64,000 nt of DNA, taken from the NCBI GenBank assembly GCA_035995205.1, contig DASYKS010000037.1:22803-86802 (forward strand), read 5' to 3'. This document shows positions 16,927 to 26,151 of this stretch, one piece after another; position 1 is the first letter of the stretch; the number at the start of each line of letters is the position of its first letter. The notes beneath the pieces were generated by a model that was given only the letters and a program-made list of their open reading frames with translations, was not told where the DNA came from and searched no databases. The position numbers were made by a program, and so were the translations under genes. Origin of the DNA: DASYKS01 sp035995205 (GTDB lineage Bacteria; Acidobacteriota; Thermoanaerobaculia; Multivoradales; UBA5704).

Positions 16927-17087
16927 CAACGAGAGAGAGCGCAGCGGACTTGCACGACGACCTGATCGGACGAGTTCAGACCCGGCCTGGCCGGTGAGAT
17001 AACCGCCCCTCCGGCGACAGGTGAAGGTTGCGGCCCGAGAACGAAGGGTTCTAGGGCGCGTCACCCCAACCTGACGGAGGAACGAAA

Positions 17088-18707
17088 ATGAAAATCCAGG
17101 CCCGCCATGGGTCCCGCTACCGTTGTCTGGTCGGAAATCTCGCTTTTCTGTTCGCGGCTTTGTTGGCCGTTGGATCGGTCGAAGCCCAACCGTTTCACCG
17201 CTCCTATGGTCGCGTCGACCAGTTCGGCGGCTTGACCTCCGTCGCTCCAACCCAGGCGCCGGGTGCGATCGCCTCCGGCTATTTCAACCTGGATTACACC
17301 CAAGGCGTTTTGCTCAAGGTCCAGCCGGACGGCACACTCGCCTGGGTGAAAGCCTACGGCGAGACGTTGCCCTCCGCGGTGCGGCAAACGGCGGCCGGCA
17401 CGTTCGTCTGGACCGGCATCGGTCACCTCGGGTTGCCGCCTCGTTTTGCGCCGATCGTCGTCGAGGTTGATCCCACCGGCGCGGTCCTGTGGTCTCGCGC
17501 GATCGATTTCCCCTTGCCGGACGGCACACCGGCGGATCAAGCCTATGGCCGCTTTCTCGAGATCGATCCGAAGGATGGCGGCTATTGGATCGGCGGCGAG
17601 ATCTGGCGCCAGGCGTTCACCGACTCCGAGCCGTGGGTCGCCAAGCTCGACCGAAGCGGAACGTTGCTATGGGCGAAGATTATGAGCTTTCCCGAAAGCG
17701 CCCGGTTCCTTTCCATCTTTCCGGCTCTCGACGGCGGCGTGATCGGTGTCGGGCAGATTTGGCTCAAAAACGCCGTGGGGGCTCTGGAATCCCGCATGCT
17801 TGCGGTCAAGCTGCAAGCGGACGGCTCTCTGGACTGGGCCTTTCGCCACCTGGTGCATAACGCCGATCAAGGCCGGAGCTGGCAATGGCTGGCGGACCTG
17901 GATCGCGATCCTCGGTTTACGAGGAAGGAATCCGCCGTTGTCGGCACGGTGACCAATTTTTGCAAGTCGATTCCCTCGGTTCCTTGCGATCCCGTGCGAT
18001 CCGCCGCCCTCGTGGCGACCCTGGACGAGACGACGGGCATGCTGACGCAATCCGTCGGTCTCTTCTCCCTCGTCCAGCCGGCGACGAGCGGTGAAACGAT
18101 CGCGATGGACCTCACCCAGGAGGTCAACGCCGTGGGCGGCGAGGTCCAGGGCGACGAGCTGGAGAGCCGTGAAGGGCTCCTGACGCTCCTCGGTGCGGGG
18201 AACCGCGTTCCGCGCACCGCCATGCTCTACGGCGACGGTTCCGGCCCGTTCGCCGCCGATCTCGGGAGCCTCGCGCTCTACCGCAACGCGCCGGACCGCG
18301 GCTACCTGTTTCTGATGAATGAGATCGACTGGAGCGCGCCGAGCTCGACCCTGCGACGGGATCTCGTCCAAACCGATCTCGCGGGCAAATCGGGCGCCTG
18401 CGAAAGTAAAACCGCGGTCGCGACCTTCGAGGCCTACCTCGATCGGTTCGGCGTGCAGCCGGCCCCACGCGATGGCAAGCAGGCGGAGATCTCTCTCGAA
18501 GCCGTTCCTGCCGAGATCCCGGACGAGCCGTGCAAGTCCTGTCCTCCCGAGCGGGGCGCACGGACGGAGCAATCGACGAAACCTGGCGCCAGTGCCTCGA
18601 AAGCGTTCCCCACGACCCTACTGCCCGGCATTCCCGGCGCTCCGGAAGGACGGCGAGCGGACACTCCGCTCCTGGTTCTGCCGCTCAAGCCGGGCGTCGA
18701 AAAGTAA
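17088..18707 (+). CDS. Secreted beta-propeller-like protein
   Basis: A 539-residue protein with a signal peptide (hydrophobic stretch about 18-32, ending SVEAQ). Repeated blocks such as GVLLKVQPDGTLAWVKAYGE, VVEVDPTGAVLWSRAI, VAKLDRSGTLLWAKIM and AVKLQADGSLDWAF recur at about 50-60 residue spacing. This is the pattern of delta-60/PQQ-like beta-propeller blades. The C-terminal 90 residues are Pro-rich with a Cys pair (EPCKSCPPE). GGAGG lies eight bases before the start. It is exported; its partner or substrate is unknown. Confidence 0.75.
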   Translation: MKIQARHGSRYRCLVGNLAFLFAALLAVGSVEAQPFHRSYGRVDQFGGLTSVAPTQAPGAIASGYFNLDYTQGVLLKVQPDGTLAWVKAYGETLPSAVRQTAAGTFVWTGIGHLGLPPRFAPIVVEVDPTGAVLWSRAIDFPLPDGTPADQAYGRFLEIDPKDGGYWIGGEIWRQAFTDSEPWVAKLDRSGTLLWAKIMSFPESARFLSIFPALDGGVIGVGQIWLKNAVGALESRMLAVKLQADGSLDWAFRHLVHNADQGRSWQWLADLDRDPRFTRKESAVVGTVTNFCKSIPSVPCDPVRSAALVATLDETTGMLTQSVGLFSLVQPATSGETIAMDLTQEVNAVGGEVQGDELESREGLLTLLGAGNRVPRTAMLYGDGSGPFAADLGSLALYRNAPDRGYLFLMNEIDWSAPSSTLRRDLVQTDLAGKSGACESKTAVATFEAYLDRFGVQPAPRDGKQAEISLEAVPAEIPDEPCKSCPPERGARTEQSTKPGASASKAFPTTLLPGIPGAPEGRRADTPLLVLPLKPGVEK

Positions 18708-18724
18708 ACACACGGCGTTTCTTA

Positions 18725-18758
18725 GCTCGGCTCCGTCCGATCGAAGGCGGAGCCGAGC
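18725..18758 (+). terminator. Hairpin after the propeller gene
   Basis: GCTCGGCTCCG and CGGAGCCGAGC form a perfect 11-bp stem with a 12-base loop, 18 bases after the stop codon. There is no T-run. Confidence 0.55.
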
Positions 18759-18932
18759 GTTGCCCCGAGCTGGATCGAAATGCCGCCGCTGGCATTCGGA
18801 TGTTCGCTGCGTCCGACCTTACGGAGAGCATCGGTCACATTAACCTCGCGGTTCGTCACCGCTCGTCGGACCGCGACCCCAAACGCCCATAGCCCATCCC
18901 CACCGGGGAGCGGGCGGTAGTACTCTTATTTC

Positions 18933-21548
18933 ATGCTCTCCTCCAGTTTGCGGCGAGGTGCTCTGGCGCTCAGCCTCTTCTCCATTCCCTCCCTCGGGCA
19001 GGCCGATCTCGCGCCGCGCCTGGTGCGCGACATCGATGAGACCTCCTATGCCGGCAGCTCCAGCCCGCGCCAGTTCGGGAGTGTGGAGTTCGGCGTGGCG
19101 TTCACCGCCTTCGGCGGGCGCGAGCTGTGGATCAGCTCCGAGCGGAACGAGGCCTACCGGCGGGTCCTGCGGCGCGAGGAGATCCGGCAATTGGGAGGCC
19201 CTTTCTATGCCGCCCGCGAGGCGGGGGGCGACTGGAGCTTCTGGCTCGCCGTGGGGAATCCGTACGACACGGTATTCCGAGCCGGCGGCAAGCCCGTGGG
19301 CCGGCTCGGCGCGGTCTACGAGAACCAAGAATGGTGGGACAGTCCCATCCTCTTCGAGGCCGGCCGCGGATCGGGGCTCGGTCTGTGGACGATCAGCATC
19401 AACGGTCCCGTCGAGCTCGCCCGGCCGCTACCGCTCCCGGACGGCCGTCTGCTGCGGGATTTCACGCCCGGGCGATTGGAGAGCTACTTCATCGCCCGCC
19501 ATCCCACGCTGGGGACCGCTCTGTGGAAGACCGACGGCTCGAAGGCCGGCACTCTGGCCGTGACCGCTCCGTCCCCCGGGCAAACCATCCCTTTGTTGCT
19601 CGCCGGCTCCCTGCGCCGGCGCCTCCTCCTAGCGATCTCCGGCGGCGAGCCCGAGCTGTGGTGGAGCGATGGCTCGCCCCGCGGGCTCCGCCCCTTCCTG
19701 GAGATCGTCAAGGGCCGTGAGGCGGCCACGGTGTCCGCGGCGCGGGTGGTGGAGGGCCGGGCGTTCCTGGTGATCGACGACGGCCGGCAAGGCCGGCAAG
19801 GCCGGCAGCTCTGGACCAGCGACGGGACGGCGGCGGGCACTCTCCGGATCTCAGGCTTCGCACCCGATCCGCTCCGGCAGATCGACCTCCCCTCCCTCCG
19901 CGTAGCCGGGCGCTGGTATTTTATCGCCGACGACGGCGTCCATGGCCGCGAGCTCTGGCGGACCGACGGAACGCGGCAAGGGACGCAGCTCGTGGTCGAT
20001 CTCTGTCCGGGGCCGTGCGGCAGCGATCCGCAGGATCTTTCCTTCCGAGATTTCGGCGGCCCTAAGGGCGTCCTCTTCACCGCTGCCACGCCGGAGGGTC
20101 CCCGCGCGCTCTGGCAAACGGACGGCACGCCGCAAGGGACCTCGCGGCTGACCTCGCCGGGGGTCGAAGCCACCACCGGGATCCAATACGGCAGCTTATT
20201 CGCCGCGCGAACCGCCGCCTTGGGCGACGAGCTATGGATCACCGGCGGAACGCCCGAGACCACGAAGCTGTTGACCGACCTGGGGCTCCAAGACGACAGC
20301 GGCTCCCATCCCTCTCCCCTCGGCGCCTTCGGCAACCGGCTCTTCTTCCGGACCGACGCCCCGACGGTGGAAAACGGACTCTGGACGAGCGACGGCACCA
20401 CCGCCGGGACTCAACCGATTCCGACTCCACCGGTTCTGGACGAGCGCGGCGGCCTTGGTGGGGTCAGCCTCGGCGAGCGCATGCTCTTCCTGGGCTCGAC
20501 CCGCGCGTTGGGCAGCCCCGGCACTCTCTGGTCGACCGACGATAGGGGGGCCGGATTCTTGCGGCTCACGCCGCGGGGGGTGGTCGTGCAGTCGCGCCTG
20601 GACATCGTCGGGACCCGCGCCGTCTTCTTCGCCACGGATGCCGAGCACGGATACGAGCTCTGGGCGACCGAGGGCACGCCGGCATCGACTCACCTCGTCG
20701 TCGATCTCGTGCCGGGCCCGGACCCGGGCGGATTGGATCTGGTCCGATTCCCGCGGGGCGACCAGCTCCTCTTCCGTGGATGGAACACCTCCGAGCTCTG
20801 GCTCACCGACGGCACGGCCGAGGGAACGCGCCGCCTGATCGACGTCGATCCGCTCCTCGCCCCTCTCGAGCGCTCCGACAAGGTCTCGGTGGCCGAGGTC
20901 GGGGGCAAGCTCTTCTTCCTCGGGGCGGCCGAGGTCGGCGGTGAGGTCGATCTCTGGGTGTCGGACGGCACGGCGGCCGGGACCGCTCCGTTGAGCTATG
21001 CCGATTCCACGGCAACCTTCGGAGATTTCTTCCGCACTACCAACCACCTGTACTTCACGGTGATCGTCGACGATCCGGAGAGCGGCTTCGATACCACGCA
21101 CTTGTGGATCACGGACGGCACTCCAGCCGGTACCTACCAGGTCCCCGCACGGCCGCGCGGACCTTTCGATAATCCGCTGCCGCCGATGCCTTTCGGCGAC
21201 CGCCTCGTTTTTACCGGTGAAAATTCCAGCTTCTGGATCACCGACGGGACCTCGGCGGGGACTTTCCCCATTCTCGATCCGCGGGGAAACGAAATCTCGA
21301 GGTACGAAAGCCACTCCATCGAGTTCAAGAACCATCTGGTCTTCTCCGTCCTCGGCGACGATGGCGAGGACGGCCCGTGCTATGTCTGGAACGGCGCGGG
21401 CGTCACGGTACGGCTGCTCGAAAACCTTTCCTGCAGCTCCTTCTTTGCCGCGGGAGACCGCCTCTACTTCAACGGATTCCAGCCGCAGACCGGGGCGGAG
21501 CTGTGGGTGTTGGAGGAGATTTCACCTGCTCCGCCACCCAGGCCTTGA
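18933..21548 (+). CDS. Secreted ELWxxDGT-repeat protein
   Basis: An 871-residue protein with an N-terminal hydrophobic leader (to about residue 25). About 15 or more repeats carry the signature ELW-x-(S/T)DGT-x2-GT followed by hydrophobic beta strands, for example ELWRTDGTRQGTQLVVDL, ALWQTDGTPQGTSRL and LWITDGTPAGTYQV. Such arrays are predicted to form closed beta-propellers in exported proteins of many environmental bacteria. No enzymatic motif is visible. The final Pro-rich tail overlaps the 3' end of the convergent DUF885 gene by 80 bp. Adhesion or polymer binding is a guess. Confidence 0.82.
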   Translation: MLSSSLRRGALALSLFSIPSLGQADLAPRLVRDIDETSYAGSSSPRQFGSVEFGVAFTAFGGRELWISSERNEAYRRVLRREEIRQLGGPFYAAREAGGDWSFWLAVGNPYDTVFRAGGKPVGRLGAVYENQEWWDSPILFEAGRGSGLGLWTISINGPVELARPLPLPDGRLLRDFTPGRLESYFIARHPTLGTALWKTDGSKAGTLAVTAPSPGQTIPLLLAGSLRRRLLLAISGGEPELWWSDGSPRGLRPFLEIVKGREAATVSAARVVEGRAFLVIDDGRQGRQGRQLWTSDGTAAGTLRISGFAPDPLRQIDLPSLRVAGRWYFIADDGVHGRELWRTDGTRQGTQLVVDLCPGPCGSDPQDLSFRDFGGPKGVLFTAATPEGPRALWQTDGTPQGTSRLTSPGVEATTGIQYGSLFAARTAALGDELWITGGTPETTKLLTDLGLQDDSGSHPSPLGAFGNRLFFRTDAPTVENGLWTSDGTTAGTQPIPTPPVLDERGGLGGVSLGERMLFLGSTRALGSPGTLWSTDDRGAGFLRLTPRGVVVQSRLDIVGTRAVFFATDAEHGYELWATEGTPASTHLVVDLVPGPDPGGLDLVRFPRGDQLLFRGWNTSELWLTDGTAEGTRRLIDVDPLLAPLERSDKVSVAEVGGKLFFLGAAEVGGEVDLWVSDGTAAGTAPLSYADSTATFGDFFRTTNHLYFTVIVDDPESGFDTTHLWITDGTPAGTYQVPARPRGPFDNPLPPMPFGDRLVFTGENSSFWITDGTSAGTFPILDPRGNEISRYESHSIEFKNHLVFSVLGDDGEDGPCYVWNGAGVTVRLLENLSCSSFFAAGDRLYFNGFQPQTGAELWVLEEISPAPPPRP

Positions 21549-23340
21549 CGCTCGCATCCAGCAGATCGAGCGGCAGCTGGCCGTGGCCCAGCAGGTGGTC
21601 GTGGAAGGCGCGCAGATCGAACGCCGGACCCAGCTGCTTTTCGGCGTAGGAACGTAGCTCGCGGATCTTGAGCTCTCCGACCTTGTAGACCGGAACGGTG
21701 CCCGGCCGGGAGATCACGCGGTTGACTTCGTTCTCGATTTCGAGCGCGCTCCGGGCCGAATTCGCGGTGTAATAGTCGATCGCCTGCTGGCGCGTCCATC
21801 CCCGGTCGTGGATGCCGGTATCGACCACCAGGCGGATCGCCCGCCAGATCTCGTTGGAAAGCCGGCCGAAGTTCGAATAGGGATCTTTATAAAGCCCCAG
21901 CTCGGTGCCGAGGCTCTCGGCGTAGAGCGCCCAGCCTTCGCCGAAAGCGGGATAGACGTCCCACTTGCGCCACTCGGGCAGGTCTTCCAACTCCTGGGCG
22001 ATCGAGTACTGGAGATGATGGCCCGGCACGGCCTCGTGAAGGATCAACGCTTCCATCTGCCACTTGGGGCGCGACTTCAAGTCGTAGGTATTGACCAGGA
22101 ACCAGCCCGGCATGCCGGTTGAGAACGTTCCGCTGCTGTAATACCCGCTGGGCGCCGACTTGGCCCCCTCCCCTTCCAGCGCCCTGACGCCATACGGAAG
22201 CCGCGGCAGATGGCGGAAGAGCTTGACCAGCTCGGGATCGATGCGCTTGGCGATGTCGCGGTAGGCCGCCACCAGATCCTCGGGCTTGTCGTAGAAGAAA
22301 CGCGGATCGGTGCGCAGGAAGCGCGAAAACTCGTCGAAGCTGCCGGTAAAACCGGTCGAGGCGATCACCGCGTCCATTTCCCCGCGAATGCGCCGGACCT
22401 CCGAGAGGCCGAGCTCGTGGATCTGTTCCGGCGTGTAGTCGGTAGTCGTGCTGACCCGCAGCATGTAGGAATAGAAAGCCTTGCCATCCGGCAGGTCTTT
22501 GACGGCGATGGTCTCGCGGGCGCCTGGAACGTAGGTGCCGGCCAGGTAGTCGCGAAGCTTGCGGACGGCCGGCTCCACCTGGTCAGTGAAGACGCGGACG
22601 GCCTCGCGCTTCAGCCGCTCCCGTTCCGCCGCGGGGATCGATTCGGGAATCGCCTGGAACGGCTCCAGCACGGGGCTCTGCCGAGGATCGTCGACCAGCA
22701 GGCCGCCCACCCGGCCGGCTACGCCGGAGAGCGTCACCCGCGGCGGCGTGATCCCCGTGGCCAAGCCCTCGGCCAGCTTCGCGATCGTCGAGTCCACCGC
22801 GCCGGGAAAACCGCGGAGGCGCGCGAGGATCGTCTCGTAGTCGGCGACGGTGCGGGTCGGCAGGTACGGCAGGTACGTGGTGAGATCCAGATCGATGCCG
22901 CTCATGGGTCCGATCAGGAGGGTCGAGAAGCGCTCGAACCGCTCGTCGTCGCTCAGGAACCAGCGGCGGAGCAGATCGAAATCGACCTGCTCTTCCGGCG
23001 AGAGCCGCGAGCGGTCGATCGAGGCGAGGGCGTCCAGCTCCAAGCGGACGATCCGGCGGCTCAGCGCGGCGGCCTCGGGCGACCGGTCGGGCCAGCGACC
23101 CCCGAGATCGCCGAGGTCGGGATAGCCCACCACGATCGCCAGACCGGGAGACTCGCGAAGGGAGGTCTCCCAGTAGAGATCGAAGAACCGCTTGAGGCGC
23201 GCGCTGTCGGTCTCCGCCGGCTCGCGAGACGCCACGAACGTCTCGATCCGGTGGACCGACTCGGCAAGGTCGGGCGGTAGGGTCGCGCCCGCGACGGATG
23301 CCAGAAGGAGGACGACAAGGAGAAAGACAAGGGCTTTCAT
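21469..23340 (-). CDS. DUF885 family secreted metallopeptidase-like protein
   Basis: A 623-residue protein with a signal peptide (MKALVFLLVVLLLASVAGA). The family hallmark LILHEAVPGHHLQ, an HExxxGHH zinc-binding type motif, lies near residue 440 and is followed by FGEGWALYAESLG, which supplies the expected acidic residue. Other DUF885 blocks (TPEQIHELGLSEVRRIRGEM, DPRFFYDKPEDL) are intact, so it should be an active zinc hydrolase. The ATG at 23340 is chosen because the leader begins there. A paralogue lies at 54383-56236. Its 3' end overlaps the convergent ELWxxDGT gene. Confidence 0.85.
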   Translation of the reverse strand: MKALVFLLVVLLLASVAGATLPPDLAESVHRIETFVASREPAETDSARLKRFFDLYWETSLRESPGLAIVVGYPDLGDLGGRWPDRSPEAAALSRRIVRLELDALASIDRSRLSPEEQVDFDLLRRWFLSDDERFERFSTLLIGPMSGIDLDLTTYLPYLPTRTVADYETILARLRGFPGAVDSTIAKLAEGLATGITPPRVTLSGVAGRVGGLLVDDPRQSPVLEPFQAIPESIPAAERERLKREAVRVFTDQVEPAVRKLRDYLAGTYVPGARETIAVKDLPDGKAFYSYMLRVSTTTDYTPEQIHELGLSEVRRIRGEMDAVIASTGFTGSFDEFSRFLRTDPRFFYDKPEDLVAAYRDIAKRIDPELVKLFRHLPRLPYGVRALEGEGAKSAPSGYYSSGTFSTGMPGWFLVNTYDLKSRPKWQMEALILHEAVPGHHLQYSIAQELEDLPEWRKWDVYPAFGEGWALYAESLGTELGLYKDPYSNFGRLSNEIWRAIRLVVDTGIHDRGWTRQQAIDYYTANSARSALEIENEVNRVISRPGTVPVYKVGELKIRELRSYAEKQLGPAFDLRAFHDHLLGHGQLPLDLLDASVKAWVAEQVKSPPTPTAPPRSAAGIR

Positions 23341-23482
23341 GCCGTGATTGTGCCTCAGGTGCCCCGGAGAAAGGCACTCGGCCGGTGCACTCTCCGACCC
23401 CAGGCGCCCTCCGACGATTCGAACCTGGCTGACAAGGGAAATCCCTGTTGGCACGGAAGGCAAAAGGGACTACCCTTGATCC

Positions 23483-23755
23483 GTGCAGCTGGAATGGGAC
23501 CCCTGGAAGGCGTTACAAAACCTTCGCAAGCATGGAGTCTCCTTTACTGAGGCTGCTACGGCTCTCGGAGACCCGCTCAGCGAAACTGCCCCAGATCCCG
23601 CCCATTCGGAAGAAGAGGATCGGTATCTGACGGTGGGCCGCTCAACGCAAAGGCGGCTGCTGATTGTGGCCCATACCGAGCGCGGCAACCGATTCCGTAT
23701 CATCAGTGCCAGAGAGCTGACTCGCGCAGAGAGAAAAACCTATGAGGAAAGATGA
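23483..23755 (+). CDS. brnT: BrnT-family toxin
   Basis: A 90-residue protein beginning at a GTG. The BrnT signature is visible as WDPWKALQNLRKHGVSFTEA near the start and RYLTVGRSTQRRLLIVAHTE followed by RFRIISARELTRAERKTYEE toward the end. BrnT is a RelE-fold ribonuclease that blocks translation. The reading frame overlaps the downstream antitoxin gene by 14 bases, the usual arrangement. No frame damage is seen. Confidence 0.85.
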   Translation: MQLEWDPWKALQNLRKHGVSFTEAATALGDPLSETAPDPAHSEEEDRYLTVGRSTQRRLLIVAHTERGNRFRIISARELTRAERKTYEER

Positions 23756-23975
23756 GAAAGACGATGACCTCGAGCCGGAATACGACCTTCGGGCGCTCTT
23801 GAAGGACAGCGTACAAGGCAAGTATGCCGAGCGTTTTCAGCAAGGAACTAACTTAGTGCTTCTCGACCCTGAGGTGGCCAAGGCGTTTCCTGATTCTCAG
23901 GCGGTCAACGACGCCCTACGACTGGTCATCCAGCTCTCTCAGATCCCGGAGCCCCATAAAGAGGTCGCCACCTGA
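23742..23975 (+). CDS. BrnA-like antitoxin
   Basis: A 77-residue acidic protein beginning MRKDEKDDDLEPEYDLRALL. The length, charge and 14-base overlap with the BrnT gene mark it as the cognate antitoxin. The C-terminal part (SQAVNDALRLVIQLSQI) resembles a ribbon-helix-helix DNA-binding segment, so it probably represses the pair. The sequence is unlike the classical BrnA in detail. Confidence 0.7.
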   Translation: MRKDEKDDDLEPEYDLRALLKDSVQGKYAERFQQGTNLVLLDPEVAKAFPDSQAVNDALRLVIQLSQIPEPHKEVAT

Positions 23976-24024
23976 ACATCTGTGGGAGCTGACAAGATTT
24001 CGAGATCTGCCGTCGCCTTTGACA

Positions 24025-24108
24025 GGCGTCGACAACGAGATGGCGGAGCTGGGCTTCGCCAATTTTCCCGCCATTTGGAGCGGACGCGCCGCAATCTTCG
24101 GTCGGAGC
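24025..24108 (+). pseudogene. Fragment of a RibD/DHFR-like gene
   Basis: The plus strand reads GVDNEMAELGFANFPAIWSG. This matches GIDNEMAELGFDNFGAWILG in the complete reductase gene at 24813-25460, with clear DNA identity (for example ATGGCGGAGCTGGGCTTCG in both). It is a short remnant of a paralogue or of a partial duplication about 0.95 kb upstream of the full gene. Confidence 0.6.
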
Positions 24109-24125
24109 GCCCGGCTCCCAAGCCC

Positions 24126-24563
24126 TTATCGCTTGGTTAGCTCCAACTGCCCCTGAAGCATCGGACCGTCCGGGCAGTTTTGTGGCGTATTGAATTCTCC
24201 GCGTAGCCCGTTGCCTTCTCGGGTGGCCAGGCTCGACCAGCCGCAGCCCCCGAAGACCGGGGGTGCTTGGAGTCCGGTGACGAGCACCAGGTTGGAAATC
24301 AAGGGGGAGATGACCGCGCTCCCACTCCCCTGGGCGTCAGGGCACCGCCCTTCCCAATTGCCGATAAAATCAAGACCGTCTTGGACCACGGCGAGGGAGA
24401 TTGTGCAGGTGGTGCGGTTGGAGTTGGTGAGGGCCACCGAACCGGACCAGGTCCCGGCGAGAGCAACCGGCCCGGTCGGCCTCGGCTCGGACGGAGAGGA
24501 ACCTCCTCCGCAACCCGAAAACATGAGCACCAGGCACAGGGCAGCCATTCCGGTCCACCGCAT
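24126..24563 (-). CDS. Small lipoprotein of unknown function
   Basis: A 145-residue lipoprotein. The leader MRWTGMAALCLVLMFSGCGG ends in a lipobox (FSGC), and a Ser/Pro-rich linker follows. The mature part (LAGTWSGSVALTNSN, LDFIGNWEGRCPD, GLRGEFNTPQNCP, GQLEL) resembles short beta-barrel lipocalin-like domains and contains paired Cys residues. GGAGGAG lies upstream of the ATG. The function is unknown. Confidence 0.75.
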   Translation of the reverse strand: MRWTGMAALCLVLMFSGCGGGSSPSEPRPTGPVALAGTWSGSVALTNSNRTTCTISLAVVQDGLDFIGNWEGRCPDAQGSGSAVISPLISNLVLVTGLQAPPVFGGCGWSSLATREGNGLRGEFNTPQNCPDGPMLQGQLELTKR

Positions 24564-24812
24564 AATAATCTCCTCCAAATTCTCGAGGCGTAAAGTTGCC
24601 ACCAACCGTATCAAGCAGCTCCGAAGTCTGTCGATACCCATTTGACACGAGGTGTGGAGGCCAGGAAACCGCGGCAAGAAAACCTCCCAGCGAGCTTCTA
24701 GCCAGGTCGCCGGCATCAGTACCGGCCCAGTCGATGTCGGAAGAGAGACGACGCGATAGACTTCTCCTTCAACCAAGGACCACCCCCCACGAATCCTCAG
24801 CGAGGAATGTAA

Positions 24813-25460
24813 GTGTCAAAACTCCGAGTCCGAAGCTTCGCGGTCTCCCTCGACGGTTACGGCGCCGGGCCGAATCAGGATCTCGACCACCCGCTCGGCG
24901 AAAGAGGCCCTGAGCTCATGGAGTGGTTTTTCACCACCCGCGCCTGGCGCAAAATGCACGGGCAGGACGGCGGCGAGACGGGAATCGACAACGAAATGGC
25001 GGAGCTGGGCTTCGACAATTTCGGCGCCTGGATTCTCGGGCGCAACATGTTCGGTCCGGTGCGCGGCCCCTGGCCGGACGATAGCTGGAAAGGCTGGTGG
25101 GGCGACGAGCCGCCGTACCACGTACCCACCTTCGTACTCACCCATCACCCCCGAGCGCCGCTCCAGATGGCCGGAGGTACCACGTTTCACTTCGTCACCG
25201 ACGGCATCCATTCCGCCCTGGAGCAGGCGAAGGAGGCTGCCGGAGATCGAGACGTCCGCCTCGGCGGCGGGGTCTCTACGATCCGGCAATACCTGCGCGC
25301 CGGCCTGATCGACGAGCTGCACCTCGCCCTCCGGCCAGTGTTGCTCGGCACCGGGGAGCACCTTCTGCACGAGATTGACCTGCGCTCTCTGGGCTATGAA
25401 GTCGCGAAGTCCGTCGCGGGCGAACGGGCAACGCATGTCTTTCTGCGGAAGGGTGCGTGA
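24813..25460 (+). CDS. RibD C-terminal/DHFR-like reductase
   Basis: A 215-residue protein of the dihydrofolate-reductase-like fold family (RibD C-terminal domain). The N-terminal strand RVRSFAVSLDGYGAGP, AWILGRNMFG, FVLTHHPR and the nucleotide-binding LGGGVSTIRQYLRAGLIDEL are in the expected order, ending with LRPVLLGTGEHLL. Such proteins reduce small molecules with NADPH, but most are uncharacterised. The GTG start has GAGG upstream. A broken fragment of a close paralogue lies at 24025. Confidence 0.85.
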   Translation: MSKLRVRSFAVSLDGYGAGPNQDLDHPLGERGPELMEWFFTTRAWRKMHGQDGGETGIDNEMAELGFDNFGAWILGRNMFGPVRGPWPDDSWKGWWGDEPPYHVPTFVLTHHPRAPLQMAGGTTFHFVTDGIHSALEQAKEAAGDRDVRLGGGVSTIRQYLRAGLIDELHLALRPVLLGTGEHLLHEIDLRSLGYEVAKSVAGERATHVFLRKGA

Positions 25461-25498
25461 AGTGACCGGAAATGAATCTGTTGGAAAGCGTGGGTTAG

Positions 25499-26053
25499 TT
25501 AGAGGGCTGCCTCTGGAAATGCCGAAGCGAATGCGTCGCAGAGTCCATCGTAATACCCCCAGCCGATCCCATGGGCTGACCTGGCGACCTCCTGAAGGCG
25601 GTCTTGCAATGCCGGGCGTTCCGAATCAGGAAGATCCATGATGGCCTTGATCGCTCTGGCATACATGTGTAAGAGCGCATCGTAGAATTCCTCGTCGATG
25701 TCGCCATATTCGAGCGTGAACTGGTTGCCAGACTCCACGAAGTGGACCATCAACTCGATCTCTCCACGCACGTCACGTACGGCCTTCCGGTATTCGCTGA
25801 GCGCTTTCTTCGCTTTGGAAATCTGAATCGGCTGCTTGCGGAAGACGTCCGGATACATGCAATCAGTGACGACCTCCTTGTAGTGAGCAAGAGGGTTCTG
25901 CTGGAGGCCCAGACGAGCTTCCACGAACTGCTGATTACCAGGCGAGAGGCCATACAGATCTCGTATGAGATCCAAGAGCGCGGATTGATCAAGACGTGAG
26001 ACCGCCGCCTTCACAGCAGACCATCGCGGCTTCGACTGTTGTTTTCGAGACAT
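25499..26053 (-). CDS. DUF6155-like protein
   Basis: A 184-residue mostly helical soluble protein. The segments LDQSALLDLIRDLYGLSPGNQQFVEARL and YKEVVTDCMYPD followed by ISKAKKALSEYRKAV are typical of the DUF6155 family. A long helical half then ends in GIGWGYYDGLCDAFAS. No catalytic motif is visible. It faces the reductase gene tail-to-tail with a 38-bp gap. The function is unknown. Confidence 0.7.
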   Translation of the reverse strand: MSRKQQSKPRWSAVKAAVSRLDQSALLDLIRDLYGLSPGNQQFVEARLGLQQNPLAHYKEVVTDCMYPDVFRKQPIQISKAKKALSEYRKAVRDVRGEIELMVHFVESGNQFTLEYGDIDEEFYDALLHMYARAIKAIMDLPDSERPALQDRLQEVARSAHGIGWGYYDGLCDAFASAFPEAAL

Positions 26054-26151
26054 GACAGAAGACGGCTCCTGGTCCGACGAGGATAGAATCCCCGCGCAGC
26101 CGACTGGGTGGAGCACCCGTCGAAGCGAATCCGCGCGGCACGGGAGGAACA

